Shown: in pieces, positions 21,474 to 29,530 of the stretch
Layout of the letters: each line of letters begins with the position of its first letter
How positions within the stretch are numbered: position 1 is the first letter of the stretch
Virus record (IMG/VR): IMGVR_UViG_3300017742_000072
Location: 1-29,530 of that record
Reading direction: 5' to 3' (one strand)
DNA: 29,530 bases
Source: a virus
Program-made: the position numbers and the translations under genes
The notes under the pieces: generated by a model
What the model saw: only the letters and a program-made list of their open reading frames with translations
The model's database searches: none
What the model was told of the DNA's origin: nothing

Positions 21474-23168
21474 TTAATAAGCTCTAATTAAATTAGTAAT
21501 AGTAACAGAAGCAACTCTAGTCGTAAAAGTAATTTGTAAAGCACCAGCAATAGAATTAGGCGTTACATTAGGTTGTGCTAAGACACTCAATTGTTCTAGA
21601 ACGTTAATATTTGAACCATCATATACAATATTGAATGTTCCATCATGATCGTGTGTTTCAATAACATCTTGAACCCCTCCCCCTGCCAAACTATCATTTA
21701 AAAATGAGATACCAGCGTGATTAAATAGTGTTTTTGTAATTCCATGCTCATTATCTGATCCAGCATTTCCTGGATCAAAGTTAGGACACTTCACTGATTG
21801 AGTGCTATCAGAAAAAGGAATTCTATATCCAGGAGCAAATTTACCATCAACTATCAAAGCAGCCATATCAGCATCACCACTAGCAGATGTAGCGCCAGTA
21901 CCATCTCTCAAGTTTTTCTGGCTAGTAAACCACGATTTACCTACACCATGTCCAGTAGCGTTAGTCAGAAAAGGAATATGTTCATTAACAGGCAAACTAC
22001 CACCAACCGAAGCAATAGCATACCTACCAACACCTTGTTGAAATGGGCAGTTATCTAAAGCAGTAATATTTTGTACTGGATTATCAGTGCTGCCAATATA
22101 AAATCCAGTTTCAACCTCAGAACTACCAGCACAATCAAGGCTTGTACCTTTGGGGCAAGGGGGTAATCCAAAGTATCCATTTGGACATGGATCTACTCTA
22201 TTAAAAAATTCAGTGAACTTTACTTGAGGTGTAGCAAACACACCAACACCCCTACCAGGATTTTCTCCAGCATCACCAGTATTAGTAGTTGTGTATGTAC
22301 CTTCGTGAAAATGTTGTGGAAAATGTTCTCTTCCCAATTTTCTAGGAATAACAAAAACTTCCTTAATAGAGAAACCAGGAATAATAGATTGACCTGTAAT
22401 TACACCCTCAAAATAAGAATTACCAACTTTAGTAACAGTAACTGATATATCATTAGCAGTAGAACTTCCTCCATTAGCAGAAAAAGTAGATCCAGGGACA
22501 GTTAATTGGTCTCCAACTTCATATCCAGATCCTTTTATCTTAGGAATAATATCATATGTATTGTCAGTATTAATAACTACAGTAAATGTAGCCCCACTAC
22601 CAGTTACAGCAGAACCATCATCGGCGTTCGTGCCATTATTAGCAGTAACATTTTGAAAAATTTGTGCTGTTAAAACTGTAGGAGCTGTACCAGAAGTAAT
22701 AATACTAGTAATAGTACCAGCCGGATCCGGTGTATAAGTAAAGTTTAAATCTGTTTTAGCATTAATAACATTTGGTGGACCTAAATCTCCAGGTTCAAAT
22801 CCAGGTACAGAATCTCCTAAAAAATCTTGTACAACTGTTAAAGCATCTGAATTGTCGAGAGGAGAAGGAATTATTCCATTAGTAGAATCATATACCCCAA
22901 AATATGAAGTAGAAATATCTGCTAGTGATTTATTATTTGTTTGTGGTAACCTAAAAGTACCACTATAATTTGGAAAATTTCCAGTAAAATTTGTTCCACC
23001 ATAGGTATCTCGTAAGATACGTGCTAATAGTGGGTAATCTGATGCGTTGAGCTCGGCACCATTACATAATAACCATCCATTCGGAATCTCCGATACGTTT
23101 CCTCCCCATGGTTGTGAAGAACCAATAGGGAGGGCTCTTTGGGTTTTAATTACGTTATATCCTGCCAT
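21474..23168 (-). CDS. Tail-collar fibre protein with paired His-x-His motifs (564 aa)
   Basis: A TTG at 23189 is possible, but the ATG at 23168 forms TAATG with the upstream stop and GGAAA precedes it, so I take 564 residues. The collar domain is N-terminal: IPNGWLLCNGAELN at residues 28-41, YPLLARILRDTYGG at 45-58 and FRLPQTNNK at 72-80. The middle contains beta-sandwich sequence. His-x-His motifs lie near residues 286 (HFHE) and 505 (HDHD), and the C-terminus is beta-rich (SVTITNLIRAY). It is likely a trimeric short tail fibre or fibre tip comparable in layout to T4 gp12, though not necessarily its orthologue. A cysteine-rich patch (CPNGYFGLPPCPKG) in the middle is unusual. Confidence 0.78.
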   Translation of the reverse strand: MAGYNVIKTQRALPIGSSQPWGGNVSEIPNGWLLCNGAELNASDYPLLARILRDTYGGTNFTGNFPNYSGTFRLPQTNNKSLADISTSYFGVYDSTNGIIPSPLDNSDALTVVQDFLGDSVPGFEPGDLGPPNVINAKTDLNFTYTPDPAGTITSIITSGTAPTVLTAQIFQNVTANNGTNADDGSAVTGSGATFTVVINTDNTYDIIPKIKGSGYEVGDQLTVPGSTFSANGGSSTANDISVTVTKVGNSYFEGVITGQSIIPGFSIKEVFVIPRKLGREHFPQHFHEGTYTTTNTGDAGENPGRGVGVFATPQVKFTEFFNRVDPCPNGYFGLPPCPKGTSLDCAGSSEVETGFYIGSTDNPVQNITALDNCPFQQGVGRYAIASVGGSLPVNEHIPFLTNATGHGVGKSWFTSQKNLRDGTGATSASGDADMAALIVDGKFAPGYRIPFSDSTQSVKCPNFDPGNAGSDNEHGITKTLFNHAGISFLNDSLAGGGVQDVIETHDHDGTFNIVYDGSNINVLEQLSVLAQPNVTPNSIAGALQITFTTRVASVTITNLIRAY

Positions 23169-26100
23169 TAGATTTCCATTAACCACCAACCTTGTGCTGT
23201 CGATGGGGCTCCAGTTGTTGTGTTATCATAATTTGTGCTACCTAGGTAAATAAGACCTAAAGCAGCATGAGCAGTTTGAACAACCAATTCACCACCATCG
23301 TAGTTAATACTACTTAGGTCAGGAGTATTACCATTTGTGATATCTCCTTGAACAGCAACATTATCCTTAGCTCGTATTCTTAAAGTTACGTTATAAGTTA
23401 GATTTCCACCAACATCAACGATTCTAATCATATCTCCAGTAACTGGATTTTCGGGTAGTTTAAGAGTGACATCAGAAGAAGGAGCAACAAAGTAGTTAAC
23501 GTTTCCTTCCATATCAAATACTTCTTCGCCAGCACCAACAAATTCCCACTTTCTAGCACCATTTGGAGTGAAGAATCCTTCCTGTCCAGCGAAGTTCATA
23601 GAACCATCAATTTCAACTTCAAATAGTTCTTCAGGAACTTTTGCTTTCAAGAAGGTTAGATTTACTCCACCATTAGTAATAGTTCCTGTGGTATGTGTTG
23701 GAGGGACAGTACCAAGATTACCATTACCAACAGCGACGTAAATGTTGCCGCTATAGAAAATAGTATCTCCATCTTCAATAGCGCCTCCAATTGTCCATTC
23801 AGGAGATTGATCAATTTTATTAAGTTGTAAGTTACCACCATCAATCTGTAAAGGACCAGCGATATTGGATTCAGTAGTACCTTGAACAGTAAGATTACCA
23901 GAAATCGTCAAGTTACCTGTACTATTTTGTAAGATAAGTTTTTGATCGCTAGTAGAAGCACCTGTGACTAGGAAGTCACCACTCCTCACTGTCGTCAATC
24001 CAGTTTCAGCATCAACTGTAAATAGATCACAATTCGGTCCACTAGCACCAAAGTCTCCCTTAAGGCAAGTATCTCCAGTAGCAGAATCAACCATAAATGT
24101 AGTTACTGGTGAAGAACCACCCGTAGTAATGCTCAATACCTGAGAATTAGCAGTTGTAGATCCAATAAGAGTGAAATTAGCATTCACTGTCATATCACCA
24201 GCAACATTAACCTCGCCAGTTGTAGAATCTACACTAAACTGTTCAACAGGGTCCTGATCAGAACCATCAGTAACAACAAGTCTTTGGGGAGATGTTGTAT
24301 TGATATCGGTAATGATTGCTAATTCAGAATCAGTGAATCTTAAGATATCTCCTGCTCCAACTGTGCCAGAGAATTCTCCAGTATTGACATCTGCTAGAGT
24401 TCCTCCATTAGCAGAAGGAAGTCCACCAACATCATCAACGAAGCTAACATTATTTGCTAGATCATATCTAATTAATAAAGCGTTATCCGGGTGATCTGTT
24501 CTCAAGAACTTATAAGAAGAAGATTCAGCGCCAGATGGTAAGTTTGCTGGAGTACCAGTAACCATTCCCCCGGTGTTAGCATCACGTTGGTTCATCGCTC
24601 TTTTGACCATCACACGTAGTGAATCGCCAGAAACGTTATTGAGGTTTGTAAGTTCAGTAATTTCAACAAGTTCACTATACTGTTCACCAACAGGAGAATC
24701 ACCTTGAGTTGAATCACCTCCACTAAATTTAACACTGCCAGCAGAAACACCGTTAGCAAAACTCTTACTTAGTGTTAAAGTTGTACCAGCAATAGTCGTA
24801 ATCTTAGCATATTGTGTACCATCAGCAAAAGTAGCAGAAGAAAGAGGATCAATACGTACCCAACTATTAACTGTATCAAAGTTAGATACGTCACTAGCAC
24901 TAGTAATTACGTTACTACCAGAAGTTACATTAGCAGTAAAATCTGTTGGATCAAAAATTGCTAAAATAGAACGATCAATGAGAAGGAAAGCACCAACAGT
25001 AAAGACGGTCGTTGTACTAGGAGTAGCAAATGGTAGATAGTATTCATCAATTGCTGCCGTTCCTCCTACAGCATCTGTTGATCCTCCATAGAAACTAGAC
25101 TGAGTGTCAATAAACTGAGAAATTTCTGTCTTACTAAAGAGGTCAATATTAGGAACATCAGCACTACCCTGAACATGTGAAGGAGAATCAGTAGAGAATG
25201 AACCTCTACGTACTTCAAACTCACCAGAATTAAGTCCGCCCGACAGTGTTACATCACCTTCAAGTGTAGAAGCAGATTTAACAACAAGACTATTACTAAT
25301 CTGAGTAAATCCACCCTGAGCACCAATGAAAGTTCTTGAAGCAGCACTACCAATATACAACTTAGAAGTTGTAACAGTGAATAGATTAACTTGCTGAGCA
25401 GGTGAACTTAATGTAGCAATTCCAGTGCCAGAAACTAATGCTGTTCCGATACTTAAATCACCATCAACTTGAGTAAATCTAGTTTGTAATTTAGTAACAG
25501 AACCATTTACTAAAGAGTTAGACTGTTTAGAATAAGCACCACCAATTCTGATAACCGAAACAGAAGTTGTGCTCGTTAAGTCAGAAGTACCAAGAGAAAT
25601 AATAGATGATGTACCTCCACTATGGACTCTCAGTATACCGTCATCAGTAAATGTACCAATGTTAATTTCTTGATGTTGAGCAGAAGGAGAAACAGTAATA
25701 ATTTGAGGAGAAGCTTCTGTGGTATCACTACCAGAGACAGAGTTACCTATAAACAAATTCTTCGCTTCAGAAGCAAAGTATACCGTTGTGGCACCGCCAT
25801 CAATCAAACTAAACGATGTTGATGTGGTAGATAGAGATCCACCATTAACTGCTAAGTTTTCATCTAAAGTAACATTTTCAGTAATTTTAGCATCGCCAAC
25901 AACAGTTAACGTATGATTTGTGTTGCCTTCAGTAACATTGATGCCAACTCTGCCGCCAGGAACAGTTCTAGCATTACCATTTGACTGAAGACCATTAGTT
26001 GTAGAAACTCTAAACGTGGATGTATCATTAGGTAAGGCAGAATTTCCACCAACTAATAGAGCATTATTTTCTTCTAAGAAAGTTCTATTAGCAAGTAATG

Positions 26101-29100
26101 GTTGAGTATCGTATCCATTAGAAGCAAGTGTTTTGCCACTAATAAATGCCGTACCTACAACATCTAAGTTTGCTCTTGGTTCTACAGCAATAGATACAAA
26201 TCCTTTCTGATAATCAGAATGAGCAGATCTAGCAAGAGTATTAATACCTAGTTTGTAATCACCATTAGTATCAGTGTCAGTTCTTAAAGTTTCGGCACCC
26301 AATACACCAGTTTCAGTCCACTTACTCAAGGAAACAGAAACTACAGCTGCTACTGCTAAAGTCGAAGGATCATCAACAGAACTAGTCTCAATAATTACTG
26401 GCGCTTGTACTTGGAAATAAGATCCAGTTACTGCTGTAACAGTTCTAATACCGTTAACATTAATAAATCTGCCATCTAGATCAGAAATCTTAACAATAGA
26501 TCCGAGAACAATATCAAGATCAGCAGGAGCAGTTCCAGTTACAGTATTAAATTGTACTAAAGATCCTCCCATAGCAGTATGAGAAGCAAGACCAGCAGTT
26601 ACTGGGTTGTAGAAGTTAGCATAAATCCAACCCAATGATCCAGTTCTACCAACTTCTTCGCCTTTAAGTAAAATATCTCCAGAAATAGGTTGAGCAGTTC
26701 CAAATTGAACGGCAAATCCTAAATCTGAATTAGTTTGATTCGGCGTAGCATTACTGGGAGTATTACCAGATCCTTGATTAACATGTGTTCTGATGCTGTA
26801 ATCTTGACCAGAAAGTAAAGTGCTACCACGTGGATTAAGTCTGTAGATAGCAGAGAAGATCTGATTCTGATGAATAACTACATTACCTTCAGAAGCAATC
26901 GTAGATCTACTAAAAGCACTAGAGTCTAAAGTTAAATCTCCACCAGCGTTAGAGTCAACATTAGCAATAACAGTAAAAGCATTTGGTTCGTCATCGTCAA
27001 CATTAATTGTTACTGGATTGTTGAATAAAGCATTACCATCAACGGTAATTTCTTGCTCAAAAGCAACAGGAAGTTCAAATGTTGTGACCAAACCACCGAT
27101 ATCTCCACCATCATCATCAGATGATAGTAGTTCTGCTTTCTCAAGGAACGTCTCTTCGCCTGTAATAGCGTTGATCTTACGATTACCAATATAGAGGTCA
27201 CCGTTAGAGTTTAGACCCGTGTAGAAGACGATACCGCCATTTTCACGTTTTGCCTGAGCGTAGAAATCTTGAATGTCTGATAGAACAACTTCCTGACGAA
27301 GTGGGAAACCAGTTGAGTAGTTACCAGGACCAAATCCAAGATACTCAAATGTGTGGTTACCAGATCTAGCAATCGAAGGACGACGTAGTTCGACGTATAG
27401 TTTGTTCTCTGTTGGATATACAGAATCACCAGAAATAGGAATCAAACGATCTTCAGAACCGGAAGCAGCGTTACCACTTTGTGCTTCAATAGCATTAGTG
27501 GTATACTCATATCTGCTTAAAGCAGGGTTCTCGATGAAGTCAAGAACAACTTCTTTAGTTTCACTATTCTTGAAGTCGTTAGTAGTGACGAGACCATGAA
27601 CAAAGTTATCAGCAGCACAGACCGTTGGGTCAGTATCAAGAATTGTTGTATCTCTAGTATTATCGGGACGAATTTGGAACCACAAGGGATCATTCTTGTA
27701 ATCCAATGGATATAGTTGACCGATAGGTTGAGAGAACTTAAATCCACGGAAGTTAGTACCAACTCCAGGACCTGTTGGGAATAGAGAAATATTACCTTTA
27801 ATACAAGTTAGATAGTAAATACCTTCTTGCTGATTAGGAATACGACGCTTGATCTCTTCGATATCAAAGATATAGAAGGTATCTTCAATCTGACCAGCAT
27901 CTTCTACAACAGAAATTTCATAGTCATTACCATCATCATCAGTAATAATATCGCCGGGTGTCATGGTAAGAACATTCGAGTTCTTATCGCTGTAAAGATA
28001 GTCTTTTCTATCAGACTTACTTAACGAATCATCAGGTGAACCAACACTGTTGGGTTTTGCCTGTAGAGTAGCATAAATTAGAACTTGATTGCCATTACCA
28101 TCTAATACAGGATCGTTGTCAGCATCTAAGACTGGTTGCGAGAAGGTAGTAGCAGAATTTTTATCATAACGAACAACATCGCCATCTAGTCCCTTAAGAA
28201 CTAGATAATGCTCATCTGTACCATCTGGGTTAAAGTAACCTTGTACAAAAGCAAACCCTGAAGAGAATCCATTCCAAGTAATTTTATTAAGTTCAGTAGA
28301 AACCGAAGTGTTAATTCGGAAAGATCCACTTCCACCTTGAGGAGCATTAATTCGTACAGTTACAAACTGTTCATTTCTTACAGAATCATCCGTAATAGTA
28401 AGATCAAATACGGTTAGTTCTAGATAATTAGTACCACTTAAATTAACTTGTCTAGCAGATTGAATACTAAAAGAAGTTTTAGAAGCAACTCTATCAGAAG
28501 TAATTTTCTTAACTTGAGTATTTAAATATGGATCATATTCAAAATTAGGATCAAGTGAAGAAGCAGGAAGACCTAATTGCTGAGCAAGTGTGCCACCAGC
28601 AGTTAGTTGAATTTGAGTTTCAAACAGAGCAACATTAGCAAGACCAGAAGCAGTGGGTTTTAGAAGAATTCTTTGTGGTAAAAGTTTTCTAGTTTCATCA
28701 GTTCTTGCCTTGATAACAAATCCATTTAAAGGATCACGTACACCATCAGCATACTTAGGAATTACGTAACGTAGACGATAGATTCTATCTAAAGCAGTTC
28801 TTTCATCATCAAGACGCTTAAATGAGGTGTTCTTAGAACGAGCATCTTTGAGATCTTGACCGATCTCATTCATTCTTGCTTGAATATTTACAGCAGGATC
28901 ATAAGCATCTGTAGTTTGAATGTACCACTGACCAGTAGTAGTCTCTTGCTGATCCACGGGCAAAGCACTATCATCTCTGGTTGGATCAAACTTAACAGGA
29001 GAGACACGCTTATTAGCAAAGACGTAGAAATTTGAACCAAAACTAGGAGCAAAAGTAATTCTAGGAGAACCAGCTACTGCCTCTGCTTTAGTGTTGAATA

Positions 29101-29530
29101 CAGCAAATGTTTTGGGTGTTACAAATCTAACGTAGTAGTACTTGTTAGTATCTACTTCAGAAGTTACACCAGAATCAGTAATCTGAGGAAGAGTAGATCC
29201 AACTCCAAATGTTCTAAAGAAAATTTCCTGGACAACATTTTCATTTCCAGGAACATCAAAGACATGAGGAACATCTGTCTCAATAACGTCGGTCAATCCA
29301 GTCGGGAAGTTACCAACATACTGATAAAGATTATAAGATTCATCAAGAACAAATTGGTTTACAGCAATTTCTACATCAAAGTCAACAGATTCAGTCTCTG
29401 GAGAATACATGTAAATGCCAGCGGCAGCATTTTCTTTAGTAGTCGCTAGAAGTAACTTGGTTGTATTGGTCTTTTCAAAAACATTAGGATATGTAGTTCC
29501 ATCAGAATAATCTTCTGGTTCAGTAGATCT
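23168..29530 (-). CDS. Giant virion structural/tail-fibre protein, N-terminus outside window
   Basis: The frame is open from the window edge to TAA at 23168-23170, giving 2,120 visible residues. The methionine at 29410 is internal, because the frame continues above it without a stop. The first 600 or so visible residues are mixed alpha/beta with a charged helical part (ARMNEIGQDLKDARSK). The middle, from about residue 800, has many fibre-like beta repeats (VVGDAKITENVTLDENLAV; LTISGNLTVQGTTESNIAG). The C-terminal 150 residues form a distinct domain ending GWWLMEI. This is the build of a long fibrous tail or baseplate protein of cyanomyoviruses. No catalytic motif was seen. TAATG couples it to the collar gene downstream. 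Confidence 0.72.
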   Translation of the reverse strand, partial: RSTEPEDYSDGTTYPNVFEKTNTTKLLLATTKENAAAGIYMYSPETESVDFDVEIAVNQFVLDESYNLYQYVGNFPTGLTDVIETDVPHVFDVPGNENVVQEIFFRTFGVGSTLPQITDSGVTSEVDTNKYYYVRFVTPKTFAVFNTKAEAVAGSPRITFAPSFGSNFYVFANKRVSPVKFDPTRDDSALPVDQQETTTGQWYIQTTDAYDPAVNIQARMNEIGQDLKDARSKNTSFKRLDDERTALDRIYRLRYVIPKYADGVRDPLNGFVIKARTDETRKLLPQRILLKPTASGLANVALFETQIQLTAGGTLAQQLGLPASSLDPNFEYDPYLNTQVKKITSDRVASKTSFSIQSARQVNLSGTNYLELTVFDLTITDDSVRNEQFVTVRINAPQGGSGSFRINTSVSTELNKITWNGFSSGFAFVQGYFNPDGTDEHYLVLKGLDGDVVRYDKNSATTFSQPVLDADNDPVLDGNGNQVLIYATLQAKPNSVGSPDDSLSKSDRKDYLYSDKNSNVLTMTPGDIITDDDGNDYEISVVEDAGQIEDTFYIFDIEEIKRRIPNQQEGIYYLTCIKGNISLFPTGPGVGTNFRGFKFSQPIGQLYPLDYKNDPLWFQIRPDNTRDTTILDTDPTVCAADNFVHGLVTTNDFKNSETKEVVLDFIENPALSRYEYTTNAIEAQSGNAASGSEDRLIPISGDSVYPTENKLYVELRRPSIARSGNHTFEYLGFGPGNYSTGFPLRQEVVLSDIQDFYAQAKRENGGIVFYTGLNSNGDLYIGNRKINAITGEETFLEKAELLSSDDDGGDIGGLVTTFELPVAFEQEITVDGNALFNNPVTINVDDDEPNAFTVIANVDSNAGGDLTLDSSAFSRSTIASEGNVVIHQNQIFSAIYRLNPRGSTLLSGQDYSIRTHVNQGSGNTPSNATPNQTNSDLGFAVQFGTAQPISGDILLKGEEVGRTGSLGWIYANFYNPVTAGLASHTAMGGSLVQFNTVTGTAPADLDIVLGSIVKISDLDGRFINVNGIRTVTAVTGSYFQVQAPVIIETSSVDDPSTLAVAAVVSVSLSKWTETGVLGAETLRTDTDTNGDYKLGINTLARSAHSDYQKGFVSIAVEPRANLDVVGTAFISGKTLASNGYDTQPLLANRTFLEENNALLVGGNSALPNDTSTFRVSTTNGLQSNGNARTVPGGRVGINVTEGNTNHTLTVVGDAKITENVTLDENLAVNGGSLSTTSTSFSLIDGGATTVYFASEAKNLFIGNSVSGSDTTEASPQIITVSPSAQHQEINIGTFTDDGILRVHSGGTSSIISLGTSDLTSTTSVSVIRIGGAYSKQSNSLVNGSVTKLQTRFTQVDGDLSIGTALVSGTGIATLSSPAQQVNLFTVTTSKLYIGSAASRTFIGAQGGFTQISNSLVVKSASTLEGDVTLSGGLNSGEFEVRRGSFSTDSPSHVQGSADVPNIDLFSKTEISQFIDTQSSFYGGSTDAVGGTAAIDEYYLPFATPSTTTVFTVGAFLLIDRSILAIFDPTDFTANVTSGSNVITSASDVSNFDTVNSWVRIDPLSSATFADGTQYAKITTIAGTTLTLSKSFANGVSAGSVKFSGGDSTQGDSPVGEQYSELVEITELTNLNNVSGDSLRVMVKRAMNQRDANTGGMVTGTPANLPSGAESSSYKFLRTDHPDNALLIRYDLANNVSFVDDVGGLPSANGGTLADVNTGEFSGTVGAGDILRFTDSELAIITDINTTSPQRLVVTDGSDQDPVEQFSVDSTTGEVNVAGDMTVNANFTLIGSTTANSQVLSITTGGSSPVTTFMVDSATGDTCLKGDFGASGPNCDLFTVDAETGLTTVRSGDFLVTGASTSDQKLILQNSTGNLTISGNLTVQGTTESNIAGPLQIDGGNLQLNKIDQSPEWTIGGAIEDGDTIFYSGNIYVAVGNGNLGTVPPTHTTGTITNGGVNLTFLKAKVPEELFEVEIDGSMNFAGQEGFFTPNGARKWEFVGAGEEVFDMEGNVNYFVAPSSDVTLKLPENPVTGDMIRIVDVGGNLTYNVTLRIRAKDNVAVQGDITNGNTPDLSSINYDGGELVVQTAHAALGLIYLGSTNYDNTTTGAPSTAQGWWLMEI

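Noticed and set aside
23168-29410. Treating the ATG at 29410 as the start of the giant structural gene.
   Set aside because: The frame continues for 40 more codons to the window edge without a stop and with similar composition, so the true start is probably outside.

Overview
The window looks like part of the genome of a T4-like marine cyanophage (a contractile-tailed phage of Synechococcus or Prochlorococcus). I base this on three things. Every credible gene lies on the minus strand and is tightly packed. A late-type tail-fibre/adhesin block sits next to auxiliary genes. Two Fe(II)/2-oxoglutarate oxygenases, which recur in cyanophages, are present. No tRNA, rRNA, CRISPR array, integrase or insertion sequence was seen, and no gap between genes exceeds about 100 bases. 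The host assignment is inference; no host gene is present to confirm it.

In transcription order (high to low coordinate), positions 29530-6219 form a structural block. It opens with a giant virion/fibre protein that runs off the window (23168-29530). Two tail-collar fibre proteins follow (21474-23168 and 20573-21472). Next come three consecutive proteins that share one roughly 180-residue C-terminal module but carry different heads (19384-20571, 17844-19382, 14290-17844). Two tiny proteins follow, one of which resembles the last part of that module. Then come a 2,103-residue glycine-rich, collar-bearing fibre protein (7567-13878), a tail-assembly-chaperone-like protein (6607-7539) and a small unknown (6219-6602). 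Poly-glycine heads, Ig-like repeats, collar domains and paired His-x-His motifs suggest this is the host-recognition apparatus.

A hairpin terminator and an adjacent TATAAT (6178-6209) separate this block from a compact module at 6153-3114. The module encodes an SF2 DEAH helicase, then an HNH nuclease, then a D12-class adenine-N6 methyltransferase. The three genes overlap one another (TGATG, then 22 bp). Their base composition is clearly more GC-rich than the DNA below them and than the sampled structural DNA above. I consider this the best candidate for an undescribed system: a phage-borne restriction-modification or exclusion cassette, although a recombination/repair role is also possible.

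At 3117-1702 an AT-rich trio follows: 2OG oxygenase, single-pass membrane protein, 2OG oxygenase. The rest of the window (1667-1) is a run of eight small proteins of unknown function, the last cut by the window edge. It begins at an extended -10 promoter and contains a second hairpin/-10 junction near 270-305.
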